From: Flavobacterium hydrophilum
GTDB taxonomy: Bacteria > Bacteroidota > Bacteroidia > Flavobacteriales > Flavobacteriaceae
Reading direction: 5' to 3'
Length of the DNA stretch: 64,000 bases
NCBI RefSeq assembly: GCF_003202405.1
Contig: NZ_QJHL01000002.1
Location: forward strand, 496,001 to 560,000
Shown here: in pieces, positions 47,020 through 55,871 of the stretch
Layout of the letters: each line of letters opens with the position of its first letter
Numbering within the stretch: the first letter of the stretch is position 1
The notes under the pieces: generated by a model
The model's database searches: none
Told to the model about the DNA's origin: nothing
What the model saw: the letters and a program-made list of their open reading frames with translations, nothing else
Position numbers and translations under genes: made by a program

Positions 47020-47883
47020 TTATCCTAAATAAGTTTTAAGGATTTTACTTCTGGAAGTATGTTTCAATCTGCGGATTGCTTTTTCTTTAATCTGGCGAAC
47101 ACGCTCACGGGTTAAATCAAAAGTTTCTCCAATTTCTTCAAGAGTCATTGGGTGCTGGTCACCAAGACCAAAATACAAACGAACAACATCAGCCTCTCTT
47201 GGTGTTAATGTTTCTAATGAACGCTCAATTTCAGTACGCAAAGATTCGTGAATCAACTCTCTGTCAGGATTTGGAGATTCGCCAGAACGTAAAACGTCAT
47301 AAAGGTTAGAATCTTCTCCCTCAACAAGAGGTGCATCCATTGATAAGTGACGGCCAGAGTTTTTCATAGACTCTTTTACATCATTTACGGTCATGTCAAG
47401 TTCTTTTGCAATTTCCTCAGCAGAAGGTGGGCGTTCATTAGATTGCTCTAATAATGCATACATTTTGTTGATTTTATTGATAGAACCAATTTTGTTTAAT
47501 GGTAAACGAACAATACGGGATTGCTCTGCCAAAGCTTGCAGGATCGATTGACGAATCCACCAAACTGCGTAAGAGATAAATTTGAAACCACGAGTTTCAT
47601 CAAAACGTTGAGCCGCTTTAATCAAACCTAAGTTTCCTTCGTTAATTAAATCAGGAAGAGTTAATCCTTGATTTTGATATTGTTTAGCAACCGAAACGAC
47701 GAAACGCAGGTTGGCTTTTGTAAGTTTTTCTAAAGCTCTTTGATCACCGGCCTTTATTCTTTGTGCTAATTCTACCTCTTCGTCAGCGGTAATCAGGTCA
47801 ACTTTTCCGATTTCTTGCAGATATTTATCTAACGATGCAGTTTCACGATTAGTTACCTGCTTGGTGATTTTAAGTTGTCTCAT
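47020..47883 (-). CDS. rpoD: Primary RNA polymerase sigma factor
   Basis: 287 residues, the short Bacteroidota form without region 1.1. Region 1.2 is at about 14-46 ([21 protein letters not shown]). Region 2 is at 55-125, with [24 protein letters not shown] and [13 protein letters not shown]. Region 3 follows at 130-205, and region 4 at 220-280 ends in [16 protein letters not shown]. It would recognise the TTTG/TAnnTTTG promoters seen here. Unusually for this window, a strong Shine-Dalgarno precedes the start. Confidence 0.97.
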   Translation of the reverse strand: MRQLKITKQVTNRETASLDKYLQEIGKVDLITADEEVELAQRIKAGDQRALEKLTKANLRFVVSVAKQYQNQGLTLPDLINEGNLGLIKAAQRFDETRGFKFISYAVWWIRQSILQALAEQSRIVRLPLNKIGSINKINKMYALLEQSNERPPSAEEIAKELDMTVNDVKESMKNSGRHLSMDAPLVEGEDSNLYDVLRSGESPNPDRELIHESLRTEIERSLETLTPREADVVRLYFGLGDQHPMTLEEIGETFDLTRERVRQIKEKAIRRLKHTSRSKILKTYLG

Positions 47884-47891
47884 TGTATTGT

Positions 47892-47897
47892 CTCCTT
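47892..47897 (-). promoter_or_regulatory. Canonical Shine-Dalgarno AAGGAG before rpoD
   Basis: The minus strand reads AAGGAGACAATACAATG: six bases complementary to the 16S 3' end, 8 nt before the start codon. The other start sites I inspected in the window lack such a site, in line with Bacteroidota generally. This decides the start and hints at special translational control. Confidence 0.8.
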
Positions 47898-48105
47898 ATT
47901 TTTAAAGTGTACAAATGATTATACGTAATAAGGTTTCAAAAAGTTACAAAAAAGATTTTTAATTTTTCTCTGGATTCATTTTTAATGAATAAAAATTGTG
48001 TATGTGCTTGAATTACTTTTGATTAATAGCTTTTTAAAGTTGTAAATTAATTTAAAAAATAAAAAATAGACTATTGAAAATAATGAATATTTAAAATATA
48101 AAGTG

Positions 48106-49899
48106 CTATTTAACGCTAATCGTTTTAGAAACATAAATCGGTTGTCCGCTTTCTGTAAAACCTTCTAAAATAACTTCAAAATCGCCTTTAATATCTGATG
48201 TGTAAAAAGATAAGGTATCTTCTTTTTTATCTAAGAAGAGGTTTGGTTCCCATAATAATTGATATCTGTAGTCGGGAATTCTTTTCAAATTATTTCCGGC
48301 TGAATAATCAGGATTATAATATACTTTTTTCGGATTTGGTCGTTGAATTTCAATTGTTTTCAGATATTTTTTTGCATATGTAGTCGCAAAATCACTGTTT
48401 TTGGTTTCAAAACTAATCATTCCTCCATACAGATTTGGGCCATAAACATATGGCTCATTGATAAGGCTTACTTTGTCAACATTCCCCATATTGTAATCAA
48501 ACAAATCACTAGGATCCTGTATTAATAAACCATCAACAAGAACCAGAGGTGGACCGTATATTTCTAAATCTTTATGATCATTTCGCACACGTAATTTGTA
48601 TTTGCCGTTTTCCTTACGATAATAAAGTTCTATAATGACTTCTACGATACTTTCTTTTAACGTTGGGAAACGCGTATAATCATCAAGTGCATATGTCTTT
48701 TCTATAGTGTTAAAAAACGGATTTATTACAGCCTCGGTTGCTAAACTATCTTTTTTAATTTGATAGTATGCATTCTGGATTTGACTTGCAGTTGATCTTT
48801 CTTCTATATCTTTTTTTAGATCAGGAGTTAAATTAAGTTTTGATCTAAAATGTAATCCTGAAGTATCAAATTTAGGAAAAGGATCAAAAACAATAGTATA
48901 ATCGACACTTTTATCATCCAAAACCTGAACTATTGCATTGGAAAAATTTGGAAATTTGTCCAGTAAAAAAGCAAATTTTCCCTGAGCATTTGTTTTAACT
49001 ATTTTTAAAACAAATTCTTTTCCCGGTAAAGAAAGCGAAAGAGATTTTTCATTTACAGGAAGATTGTTTTTAGATACGATTGTACCGGTAATTAATTCTG
49101 ATCTTAATTCAGGTATGTAAATAAAAGAAGTTTCATTGTAATTCGGGTAATTATTAGTTCTTTTGGTAATAAATTCCTGAGGACTTAATTGTTTTAAAGT
49201 TGGGATATTGTCAATTTTTCGGATTGACAAGGAGTAATTGCCTTTTTCTATTGTTTCTGTTAGTGATTTTATTTTAATATTGACTTTATCTCTGGTATAA
49301 TAACTTTCCTTGTCCAATTCAAAATCCACTCTCTTTTCATCGTTTAAAATTGAAGATCCTGAACTTTGAACAGTTGAAATGGTGCTTTTTGAAGTGACAT
49401 CAAAAGTTACATTTTCATTCGGTTCCTGAGTTTGAAATGGATTAATAATAAAAATATCTATTTCATGCGTCTGGGATTTAGGATTGTTAAGCATCCATTT
49501 TGTGTAAGCAATTATCTTATAGCTACCCGTTTTTAGAGTAGTTGGTATAAAATATTCCCCAGATCCAATTCCTTTTTCCAGATAAACTTTGTTTTTTTGA
49601 AACGAATTTTTGCTGTTATCAACCAATTCGATATAAGCAATTTTGCTAATCAGACTTGGTGTGTTATTTGTCGTATTTAAGGAATATAATTTATAAAACA
49701 AAGTTTCACCCGTTAGAAAAGTTGTTGTATTGACATTCAGAAAAATCGTTTCCTGCATTGAGGTGTTTAAACTTTTGTTTTGAGAAATGCTGTTTTGAGC
49801 GGAAGCAAAAAAAGTGCCTGTTAACAAAACTGTCAAAAATAAAATTGGTTTGATTTTATGCAAAATATTTGTTTTATTGTATGTAGAAAATGTTCTCAT
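48106..49899 (-). CDS. Exported MG/Ig-like protein with orphan TonB-plug-like segment
   Basis: 597 residues with a signal peptide (ends FFASAQN). The layout I read is an MG2-like beta domain (about 50-155: NVNTTTFLTGETLFYKLYS), a second Ig-like domain (about 190-262), a carboxypeptidase-regulatory-like domain (about 268-335: LITGTIVSKNNLPVNEKSL), a plug-like segment (about 410-500: PPLVLVDGLLI ... VDKVSLINEPYVYGPNLYGG), and a C-terminal beta domain. The plug-like part recalls the VDG and YG..GG signatures of TonB receptors, yet no barrel follows. It is the last gene of a four-gene operon with a TonB receptor. Domain names are by eye; function is unknown. Confidence 0.7.
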   Translation of the reverse strand: MRTFSTYNKTNILHKIKPILFLTVLLTGTFFASAQNSISQNKSLNTSMQETIFLNVNTTTFLTGETLFYKLYSLNTTNNTPSLISKIAYIELVDNSKNSFQKNKVYLEKGIGSGEYFIPTTLKTGSYKIIAYTKWMLNNPKSQTHEIDIFIINPFQTQEPNENVTFDVTSKSTISTVQSSGSSILNDEKRVDFELDKESYYTRDKVNIKIKSLTETIEKGNYSLSIRKIDNIPTLKQLSPQEFITKRTNNYPNYNETSFIYIPELRSELITGTIVSKNNLPVNEKSLSLSLPGKEFVLKIVKTNAQGKFAFLLDKFPNFSNAIVQVLDDKSVDYTIVFDPFPKFDTSGLHFRSKLNLTPDLKKDIEERSTASQIQNAYYQIKKDSLATEAVINPFFNTIEKTYALDDYTRFPTLKESIVEVIIELYYRKENGKYKLRVRNDHKDLEIYGPPLVLVDGLLIQDPSDLFDYNMGNVDKVSLINEPYVYGPNLYGGMISFETKNSDFATTYAKKYLKTIEIQRPNPKKVYYNPDYSAGNNLKRIPDYRYQLLWEPNLFLDKKEDTLSFYTSDIKGDFEVILEGFTESGQPIYVSKTISVK

Positions 49900-49911
49900 A
49901 AATTTTAAAGA

Positions 49912-51138
49912 TTAATCAATCCAGAAAGGAGGAACGATATTCGATGAAAATGTGGTACAATCTCCGCAGGCAGCTTTTACCATAAAATAAGTCCATGGTT
50001 CATTGAGAGACACGTATGTTCTCGATTTTGTGCGAATTAAAGACCTTAAAACGGCTTGTCTGCAAGGGAAATCACCAGGGCAATCAAGGTAATCTTTAAT
50101 TTCGCAATCACTTTCATAGTAAGGAGGAAGTGGCTTTTTTGGAAATAAATCTGCATAATTGAAAAAGATTCTTTCAGATGAAACAGCAGAAACTTCAAAA
50201 TAACCAATAACTTTCTCGGTAGGATTTTCTACTGATTTTATATTGCCATAAAAGAATCCAGGCTGTTTTGGAGAAAGAACACTTCCTGATGTTGATAAAT
50301 CTTTTAAAGTTTTGTAGTAAGTATAGGCAGCCAAATTCTGTACATACTGTTTTACAAAAATACTGTAGCGGTGCGATATGATATAGTTTTGATCACTAAT
50401 AAAACGTATGGGAAAGTGTACTCTGTCGTCGCTTTGATCATTCGTATTATTTAGAAGAATATCTTCTGATTTTTTAGTCGAAAAGCAGGTTTCTGTTTCC
50501 TTTTTTCGTTGAGATATTAAAATGTATTCTGATGCGGGAGCTCCCGGGAAACCATTTTCAAGGTCTGGCGGAATTGCAGGGCTTATTTGTATAGAAGTTT
50601 CTAATGGTGACCAAACAGGTGCTACAATTTTGTAGGTTTCGGCATATTCATATCGATAATATTTTGAAGAATTTGTAGGGTCAAAACTATTTACATTTAT
50701 TTGTACGCCACTTTCTGAACCAACCTTTTCTACAGTGGCTGTTATATTATCAATTTTGGTTTCTGTAGTTAATGTTTGTTCATCAGAAGTGTAATTTTTG
50801 CCTTCTTTAGTTCTGATTTTTAATTGATATTTTCTTCCAGCTTCGGCTTTGAATGCAGAAATAGACTCGTACACGGTATCCTTTTCTTCAAATTGATACT
50901 CATTTCCCTGATCATCTGTGATATATACATTAGCGCCAGTTTCAAATTTAGGCCCTGTTTCGTCAAGTTGATAAACTTGGGAAACCCTAATAGTCTGATT
51001 TTTTAACTCATTTGTCATTGTTCCTTCCACAACAAGAGCACTTTCAAAATCTGTGTTCTGAAAAACATATTGTTCCGTGCAACTTGTTATAGTAAATATC
51101 AAAAGAAGCAAAAGCGATATTTTATTGAAATATTTCAT
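49912..51138 (-). CDS. DUF4249-type outer-membrane lipoprotein
   Basis: 408 residues with a lipobox (ITSCTEQ, Cys20). The body is beta-rich: LVVEGTMTNELKNQTIRVSQVY, an ETGANVYITDDQGNEYQFEE strand set like a carboxypeptidase-regulatory domain, and a cysteine-containing end (DYLDCPGDFPCRQA, AACGDCTTFSSN). It matches the pattern of DUF4249 proteins encoded beside TonB-dependent receptors in Bacteroidota. It lies 4 nt after the receptor gene and 12 nt before the MG/plug protein. A substrate-binding partner role, analogous to SusD, is inferred from position. Confidence 0.82.
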   Translation of the reverse strand: MKYFNKISLLLLLIFTITSCTEQYVFQNTDFESALVVEGTMTNELKNQTIRVSQVYQLDETGPKFETGANVYITDDQGNEYQFEEKDTVYESISAFKAEAGRKYQLKIRTKEGKNYTSDEQTLTTETKIDNITATVEKVGSESGVQINVNSFDPTNSSKYYRYEYAETYKIVAPVWSPLETSIQISPAIPPDLENGFPGAPASEYILISQRKKETETCFSTKKSEDILLNNTNDQSDDRVHFPIRFISDQNYIISHRYSIFVKQYVQNLAAYTYYKTLKDLSTSGSVLSPKQPGFFYGNIKSVENPTEKVIGYFEVSAVSSERIFFNYADLFPKKPLPPYYESDCEIKDYLDCPGDFPCRQAVLRSLIRTKSRTYVSLNEPWTYFMVKAACGDCTTFSSNIVPPFWID

Positions 51139-51142
51139 GATT

Positions 51143-53926
51143 TTAAAACTTGAAATTATAGGTAATACTAGGAATCGGAATAGCGAATATTGAAGTTTTA
51201 TAGGCTTTTATTTGTCCTTTGTCTGTTACAAAAAATACAGAATATGGATTATTTCTTCCCAAAACATTATAGACAGAAATGTTCCAAAAACTATGTGCTA
51301 ATTTTTTTATTTTATGATTTCCTTCAATATTAATACCGATATCTAATCTGTAATAGTCGGGAATCCTGAATTTGTTGCGATCACTATATACGGTATATTG
51401 TGCATTTCCGTAATCATATTTCCCAATAGGATAAGTTATAGGGCGTCCTGTCTGATAGATAAAATTACTGGAAAAACTATAACGTTTTGTAAATCGATAG
51501 TTTAATACTGCACTAAAGTCATGAGGTTTGTCAAAATTTGAAGCAAAATACTTTCCATCGTTCACTTTTTCTTCATTAAACTGACTGTTTAATTTTATTA
51601 ATGATCTGGAATAAGTATAACCTAGCCAGCCATTAAGTCTGCCTTCTTGTTTTTTTAATAATACTTCTATTCCGTAAGCTTTTCCTTGTCCTTGTAAAAG
51701 TTCAGTTTCAATGTTTTCGTTCAATAATAAGTCAGCACCAACTTTATAATCTAAAATATTTTTAGAGTTTTTGTAATATCCTTCCAGACTAAGTTCAAGT
51801 TCATCGTTTTTTAAGTTTTTATAAAATCCTAAAGAAAATTGTTGTGCACTTTCTGGTTTAACATTCAAATCTGAAAGCTTCCAAATATCTGTTGGAGATT
51901 GTGTTGTATTATTTGATAATAAATGAATGTACTGATAGGTTTTGTCATAACTTGCTCGAACTGAAAAATCAGCGGTTAAAAAATAGCGCACTGCAATTCG
52001 GGGTTCAAATCCTCCATATTTTTTAATTATTTCATTATTTGCATAGGTTTTTGTTTCAATAACCGTAGCATCGCTTATAGGGAGATTTTGTTCATAAATT
52101 CTTTGAGTAGATTTTCCTAATGCAGCAAATGAAGAATAGCGCAAGCCTAAGTCAAGCAATAATTTATCATTGATTTTAAAATTATCCCCAATATAAACAG
52201 CTGATTCAAGTCCTTTTTCTTTTTCTACATCAATAGGAATTAAGGTCGATTCAGGATTTTTTGGATTTAAATATCCAGGATCAATAGCGTACAACTTACT
52301 CGAGATACCATAACTGAATTTATGTTTCTCATTGAATAGATAAGCCATTTTAACTGATGCTTGCGTTTCATTAATTTTATAGCCAAAATCAAATGAATTC
52401 ATTCCTTCTGTTTGATAATCAATATTAAATTTATATTCGCTGTTAGTGAAAATTAATGACCCTTTGTTTTTTTCATTAAAAGAATGATTCCATTTTAATG
52501 TTGCTAGCCTGTTGCTGTATTTGTATAATGAATCTGATGAAACGCTAAATTTATCCTTACTGTAATATAAAGTAGACTCAATATCATTATTAGCATTTAT
52601 TTTATGATTGTATCTTATAATAAGATCGTAGAATGAGGCCTGGCTGTTTTTTAATTTTTCATCATCTAAACTTTTTAAAATCCAGTCTGAATAACTTGCT
52701 CTTCCTCCTATAATTAAACTGGATTTTCCTTTAATAATAGGGGTTGAAATCATTAAATTACTTGTAGCCGGGCCAATTCCGCCTTCACCTTGAAACTTGT
52801 CAAAATTTCCGGTTTTAGAAGTAATGTCAAAAACTGATGATAATCTGCCTCCAAATTCAGCAGGGATACTTCCTTTATAAATGTCAACTTTTTTTGTTGT
52901 GTAAGGATTTAATGCAGTAAAAAATCCAAAAAAGTGAGATGGATTATATAAAACAGCATGATCTAATAAAAATAGATTTTGATCCTCTTTGCCTCCTCTC
53001 ACATTATATCCTGAAGAACCTTCTCCTGCTGTCTTTATTCCGGGTAAAGTTAAGGCAACTTTTAGAATGTCTCTTTCACCAAGAACGAGAGGGACGTTTT
53101 TAATTCCTTCTGTGTCAATAGTTGTAACTCCTGTGATTGCAGCTTTTGCGTTTTTATTTTTATTTGTTTTTACTAAAACTTCGTCTAATTGATTTACATT
53201 GTCAATCAAGGTAAAATTCAGTGTACCGTCATTATAAACCATAATTTTTTTGGTTACTTTATCATACGAAAAAGTTTCCGTTTCAACCATGCTCATTCCA
53301 GGAGGGACTTGTAATTTATAATATCCGTTTTTATCTGTAGTTGTTGCAAACTTGGTGCCGGCAATTTTAACGAGTATGTTAGAAAGCACTTCTTTATTTT
53401 TACCGCCTCTTACGTAACCGGAAAGCGTATAAGTTTCCTTTTTTTGATTTTTTACCTCCTTGCCAATAGCAATTATCTCTTTTGTGTTTTTATTTGGATT
53501 TCGTGTGTTTGTTCTCTTTAATGAATCATATTGCTGATAGAAAACAGGAGCGATTGCTACCCCATTTTCGTCTTTTTCTAAAGGTATTCCAAAATAATCA
53601 TCAGGTAATTGATTGTATATTACACTATTATTAGTTAATATAATTTTATTGCCAGAGATGTAAAAATTAAAACTGGTGTTTTGTAAAACTTCGTCAAGCA
53701 CTTCAGCTATTCGTACTTCTTTAAATTGTTTAGATATAATGGTGCTGTCTGTTTCAAACCATTTTTCATCAAAATAAAACTTAAAATAAGAAGATTGTTC
53801 TATATTTTGAATAACGGTCTGAAGATTGGCATTTTTAAATTCAACAGAAACTTTGTCACTAATAACTTGAGAATATGTAATGTGTTGAAAGACAAATAAG
53901 AATAATAAGAGAGTAATTTTTTTCAT
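51143..53926 (-). CDS. TonB-dependent receptor with N-terminal STN domain
   Basis: A 927-residue outer-membrane transporter. Order: signal peptide (ends TYSQ), STN domain (about 23-98: VSVEFKNANLQTVIQNIEQ), a linker, a carboxypeptidase-like domain (about 166-245: YTLSGYVRGGKNKEVLSNI), plug (about 260-375 with GYNVRGGKEDQNLFLLD and GSIPAEFGGRLSSVFDI), and a barrel ending PSITYNFKF. STN domains usually signal to a FecR anti-sigma factor, but no FecR or ECF sigma gene is near. It differs from SusC in the plug. Substrate unknown. Confidence 0.92.
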   Translation of the reverse strand: MKKITLLLFLFVFQHITYSQVISDKVSVEFKNANLQTVIQNIEQSSYFKFYFDEKWFETDSTIISKQFKEVRIAEVLDEVLQNTSFNFYISGNKIILTNNSVIYNQLPDDYFGIPLEKDENGVAIAPVFYQQYDSLKRTNTRNPNKNTKEIIAIGKEVKNQKKETYTLSGYVRGGKNKEVLSNILVKIAGTKFATTTDKNGYYKLQVPPGMSMVETETFSYDKVTKKIMVYNDGTLNFTLIDNVNQLDEVLVKTNKNKNAKAAITGVTTIDTEGIKNVPLVLGERDILKVALTLPGIKTAGEGSSGYNVRGGKEDQNLFLLDHAVLYNPSHFFGFFTALNPYTTKKVDIYKGSIPAEFGGRLSSVFDITSKTGNFDKFQGEGGIGPATSNLMISTPIIKGKSSLIIGGRASYSDWILKSLDDEKLKNSQASFYDLIIRYNHKINANNDIESTLYYSKDKFSVSSDSLYKYSNRLATLKWNHSFNEKNKGSLIFTNSEYKFNIDYQTEGMNSFDFGYKINETQASVKMAYLFNEKHKFSYGISSKLYAIDPGYLNPKNPESTLIPIDVEKEKGLESAVYIGDNFKINDKLLLDLGLRYSSFAALGKSTQRIYEQNLPISDATVIETKTYANNEIIKKYGGFEPRIAVRYFLTADFSVRASYDKTYQYIHLLSNNTTQSPTDIWKLSDLNVKPESAQQFSLGFYKNLKNDELELSLEGYYKNSKNILDYKVGADLLLNENIETELLQGQGKAYGIEVLLKKQEGRLNGWLGYTYSRSLIKLNSQFNEEKVNDGKYFASNFDKPHDFSAVLNYRFTKRYSFSSNFIYQTGRPITYPIGKYDYGNAQYTVYSDRNKFRIPDYYRLDIGINIEGNHKIKKLAHSFWNISVYNVLGRNNPYSVFFVTDKGQIKAYKTSIFAIPIPSITYNFKF

Positions 53927-53927
53927 T

Positions 53928-54701
53928 TTAATTAGAACTTTTTCTTAAAAGACCATTGATTTGTTTTGCCAGATTTTCCATGAATTGCTTTTTGTCTGAA
54001 TGTTCTAACTTTTTGTTTGTTTTGTAAAAGTCATTAATTTCTTTTTTATAGGAAGGAAAAATTGTTTTTATATCTTTTTCAGATTGGACTGTGTAAAAAA
54101 AGTTATTGTATTTTATGACAAAGTCAGTATAATAGATGTAATTATAATAAACTATATCAGCCTGTAATACTTTAATTTTTTCTTTTCGGTGTTTTATATA
54201 AAGAGAAATGTTACTTTCTACGAAATTCTCTTCGTATATGCCCTGAATTATTTTGGGAAATTTGATGGTCTCCGATTTTAAATTAACGAATTTTTTATTT
54301 TTGATAGTAAAGAAATCAACCTTGTCTTTGATAAGCGTTATAGGAAAATTATCTGTTTCTCCATTTTGTTTATAAATTACCTGATCGTCATATATGTCAT
54401 ATTTAATATTCACATCAGCATAAATTTCATCTTCAAAACTTAATTCGCCAATATTAAATTCGTCAATATAATATCTATTGTTTTTTGGCATTGTACGAAA
54501 AGGCTCGCTATGTACAACCCCATTATTAATATTGAGATTGTCTTTTCCAACAGCATTATCAAAATAATCATATAATGAAGAATTTTCTTTAGTTTGACAA
54601 TGTGTATTAGAAATATTCAGGAAGATGCTAAATATTATAAGGCAAATGGTTTTTTTTTGACAATTTTTCAACGGAAGTCTACTTTTGATGATTTGTTTCA
54701 A
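53928..54701 (-). CDS. Exported hypothetical protein, first gene of the receptor operon
   Basis: 257 residues with a hydrophobic export segment (ICLIIFSIFLNISNTHCQ). The rest is polar, rich in Y, K, N and D, and beta-rich in the middle (DEIYADVNIKYDIYDDQVIYKQ, ADIVYYNYIYYTDFVIKYNNFFYTV), with a basic helical C-terminus (DKKQFMENLAKQINGLLRK). It recalls the small secreted proteins of unknown function common in Flavobacteriia, but I cannot place it. Its stop lies 1 nt from the receptor start, so the two are translated from one mRNA. Confidence 0.72.
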   Translation of the reverse strand: MKQIIKSRLPLKNCQKKTICLIIFSIFLNISNTHCQTKENSSLYDYFDNAVGKDNLNINNGVVHSEPFRTMPKNNRYYIDEFNIGELSFEDEIYADVNIKYDIYDDQVIYKQNGETDNFPITLIKDKVDFFTIKNKKFVNLKSETIKFPKIIQGIYEENFVESNISLYIKHRKEKIKVLQADIVYYNYIYYTDFVIKYNNFFYTVQSEKDIKTIFPSYKKEINDFYKTNKKLEHSDKKQFMENLAKQINGLLRKSSN

Positions 54702-54803
54702 AAGTATGAAAAAATGTTATAAAAATAACTTAAGAATGTTAAATTGTAATAAAAAAGTGATTTTTAACAATTCAGAATAAAATACTAATCAATAATCGAG
54801 GAA

Positions 54804-55766
54804 TTAAAAAAGTAAATCTACCTGAGAATTTATCCTTTCCAGATAATAATCTATTTTTCTGATCGCCCGGTTAAAAAATAGATTTTGCTCTTTAATTCCT
54901 GATTGTCCTAAAGGTTTAGAATTAATGATTTGTTGCTTAAAGAATTGATGAACATTTTTACAGCTGTCTTCGTTGTCTGTAATGAAATAGCCTAACAGGG
55001 TATAAGGAACAAACATCGTCAGTTTTTCTGGCGTCTCAATGAGCATGTTGTTGTTTAATAGTATAAGTTCGTTGTAATAGAGAGCAAAATTATTGTTTGC
55101 AGCATTACATTTTTCCTGAATTAGGCTTATAATCCTTTTCAAATCTTTACATAAGGCATTTGCACTTTTTAGATTCAGCAGACCAGCTTCATAAAAGTAT
55201 AAAATCTGTTGTAAACTGCTATTGATTGTAGTGTCGTTCCAGACTTCATTTACAATAGTATTTTCATATGTTTTTTTTAGCGTTTGCATATATCCCGAAA
55301 AGGATTCGTCGATTACAAAATTCTCAAAAGCAACTTTCTTTTGATTTGTATTTAAAAGATTCAGCCAGACAAAAGCTTTAAATTTTGACAAGATTGTTCC
55401 GTCCATAAAATAGAACAACGGAATATCTTTTGCTGAATAGAATAAAGTTGTTTTTGGATTTTTCGTCAGTATTTCGATTTGTTCTGCAGATGATTTAAAA
55501 TACTGAAGCATATCCTTTAATGTTTCAATTTCAATTGTTTTTTCTACGATTACATTTTCTTTTTTTGAAAATAAACTATCTAATGAAATGCTAAAATGAT
55601 TAGCCAGTTTGATGGTCTCATCGATAGAAAATTTACTTTTTTGAGAAATTCTTCTGTGTGATGCATCATAACTGATTTCCAGAATAGATGCAATTTCATC
55701 GATTAAGGAAGTTGACTTAGGGATTTTATTCCTTATTGCTTTTAAAAGAGATTCCTGATATTTCAT
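54804..55766 (-). CDS. HTH transcriptional regulator with a large C-terminal domain
   Basis: 320 residues, no signal peptide. The N-terminus is an XRE/BetR-like HTH (SLIDEIASILEISYDASHRRISQ, about 20-42, then SKFSIDETIKLANHFSISLDSLF). The remaining 240 residues are mostly helical with a hydrophobic core (FYSAKDIPLFYFMDGTILSKFKAFVWL) and no domain I recognise; they may sense a ligand or form oligomers. The gene lies between the receptor operon (same strand, 102 nt) and a divergent desaturase, so either could be its target. It has a good TATATTTG box. Confidence 0.8.
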   Translation of the reverse strand: MKYQESLLKAIRNKIPKSTSLIDEIASILEISYDASHRRISQKSKFSIDETIKLANHFSISLDSLFSKKENVIVEKTIEIETLKDMLQYFKSSAEQIEILTKNPKTTLFYSAKDIPLFYFMDGTILSKFKAFVWLNLLNTNQKKVAFENFVIDESFSGYMQTLKKTYENTIVNEVWNDTTINSSLQQILYFYEAGLLNLKSANALCKDLKRIISLIQEKCNAANNNFALYYNELILLNNNMLIETPEKLTMFVPYTLLGYFITDNEDSCKNVHQFFKQQIINSKPLGQSGIKEQNLFFNRAIRKIDYYLERINSQVDLLF

Positions 55767-55781
55767 AATTTGCGATATTCA

Positions 55782-55816
55782 CAAATATAAAAAATAATTT
55801 TATTGTTTTCTACAAA
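55782..55816 (-). promoter_or_regulatory. Promoter of the HTH regulator (TTTG-N23-TATATTTG)
   Basis: TATATTTG (55789 down to 55782) and TTTG (55816 down to 55813) with a 23-nt spacer, at the long end of what is accepted. The leader is about 12 nt. Confidence 0.55.
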
Positions 55817-55836
55817 TGCAGATGTGATAATTGCAA

Positions 55837-55844
55837 TAGGTTTG
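55837..55844 (+). promoter_or_regulatory. -7 box TAGGTTTG for the desaturase gene
   Basis: Full TAnnTTTG match, with no -33 TTTG at normal distance, which leaves room for regulator-dependent activation. It lies back to back with the regulator promoter. Confidence 0.45.
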
Positions 55845-55871
55845 TTTTGTAATTTTAATAAAAGAATAATT

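Noticed and set aside
47917..47945. TATAAT with TTGAAA upstream of rpoD as a sigma-70-type promoter
   Set aside because: The two boxes are only about 10 nt apart and Bacteroidota sigma does not use this consensus; no good TTTG/TAnnTTTG pair was found either.
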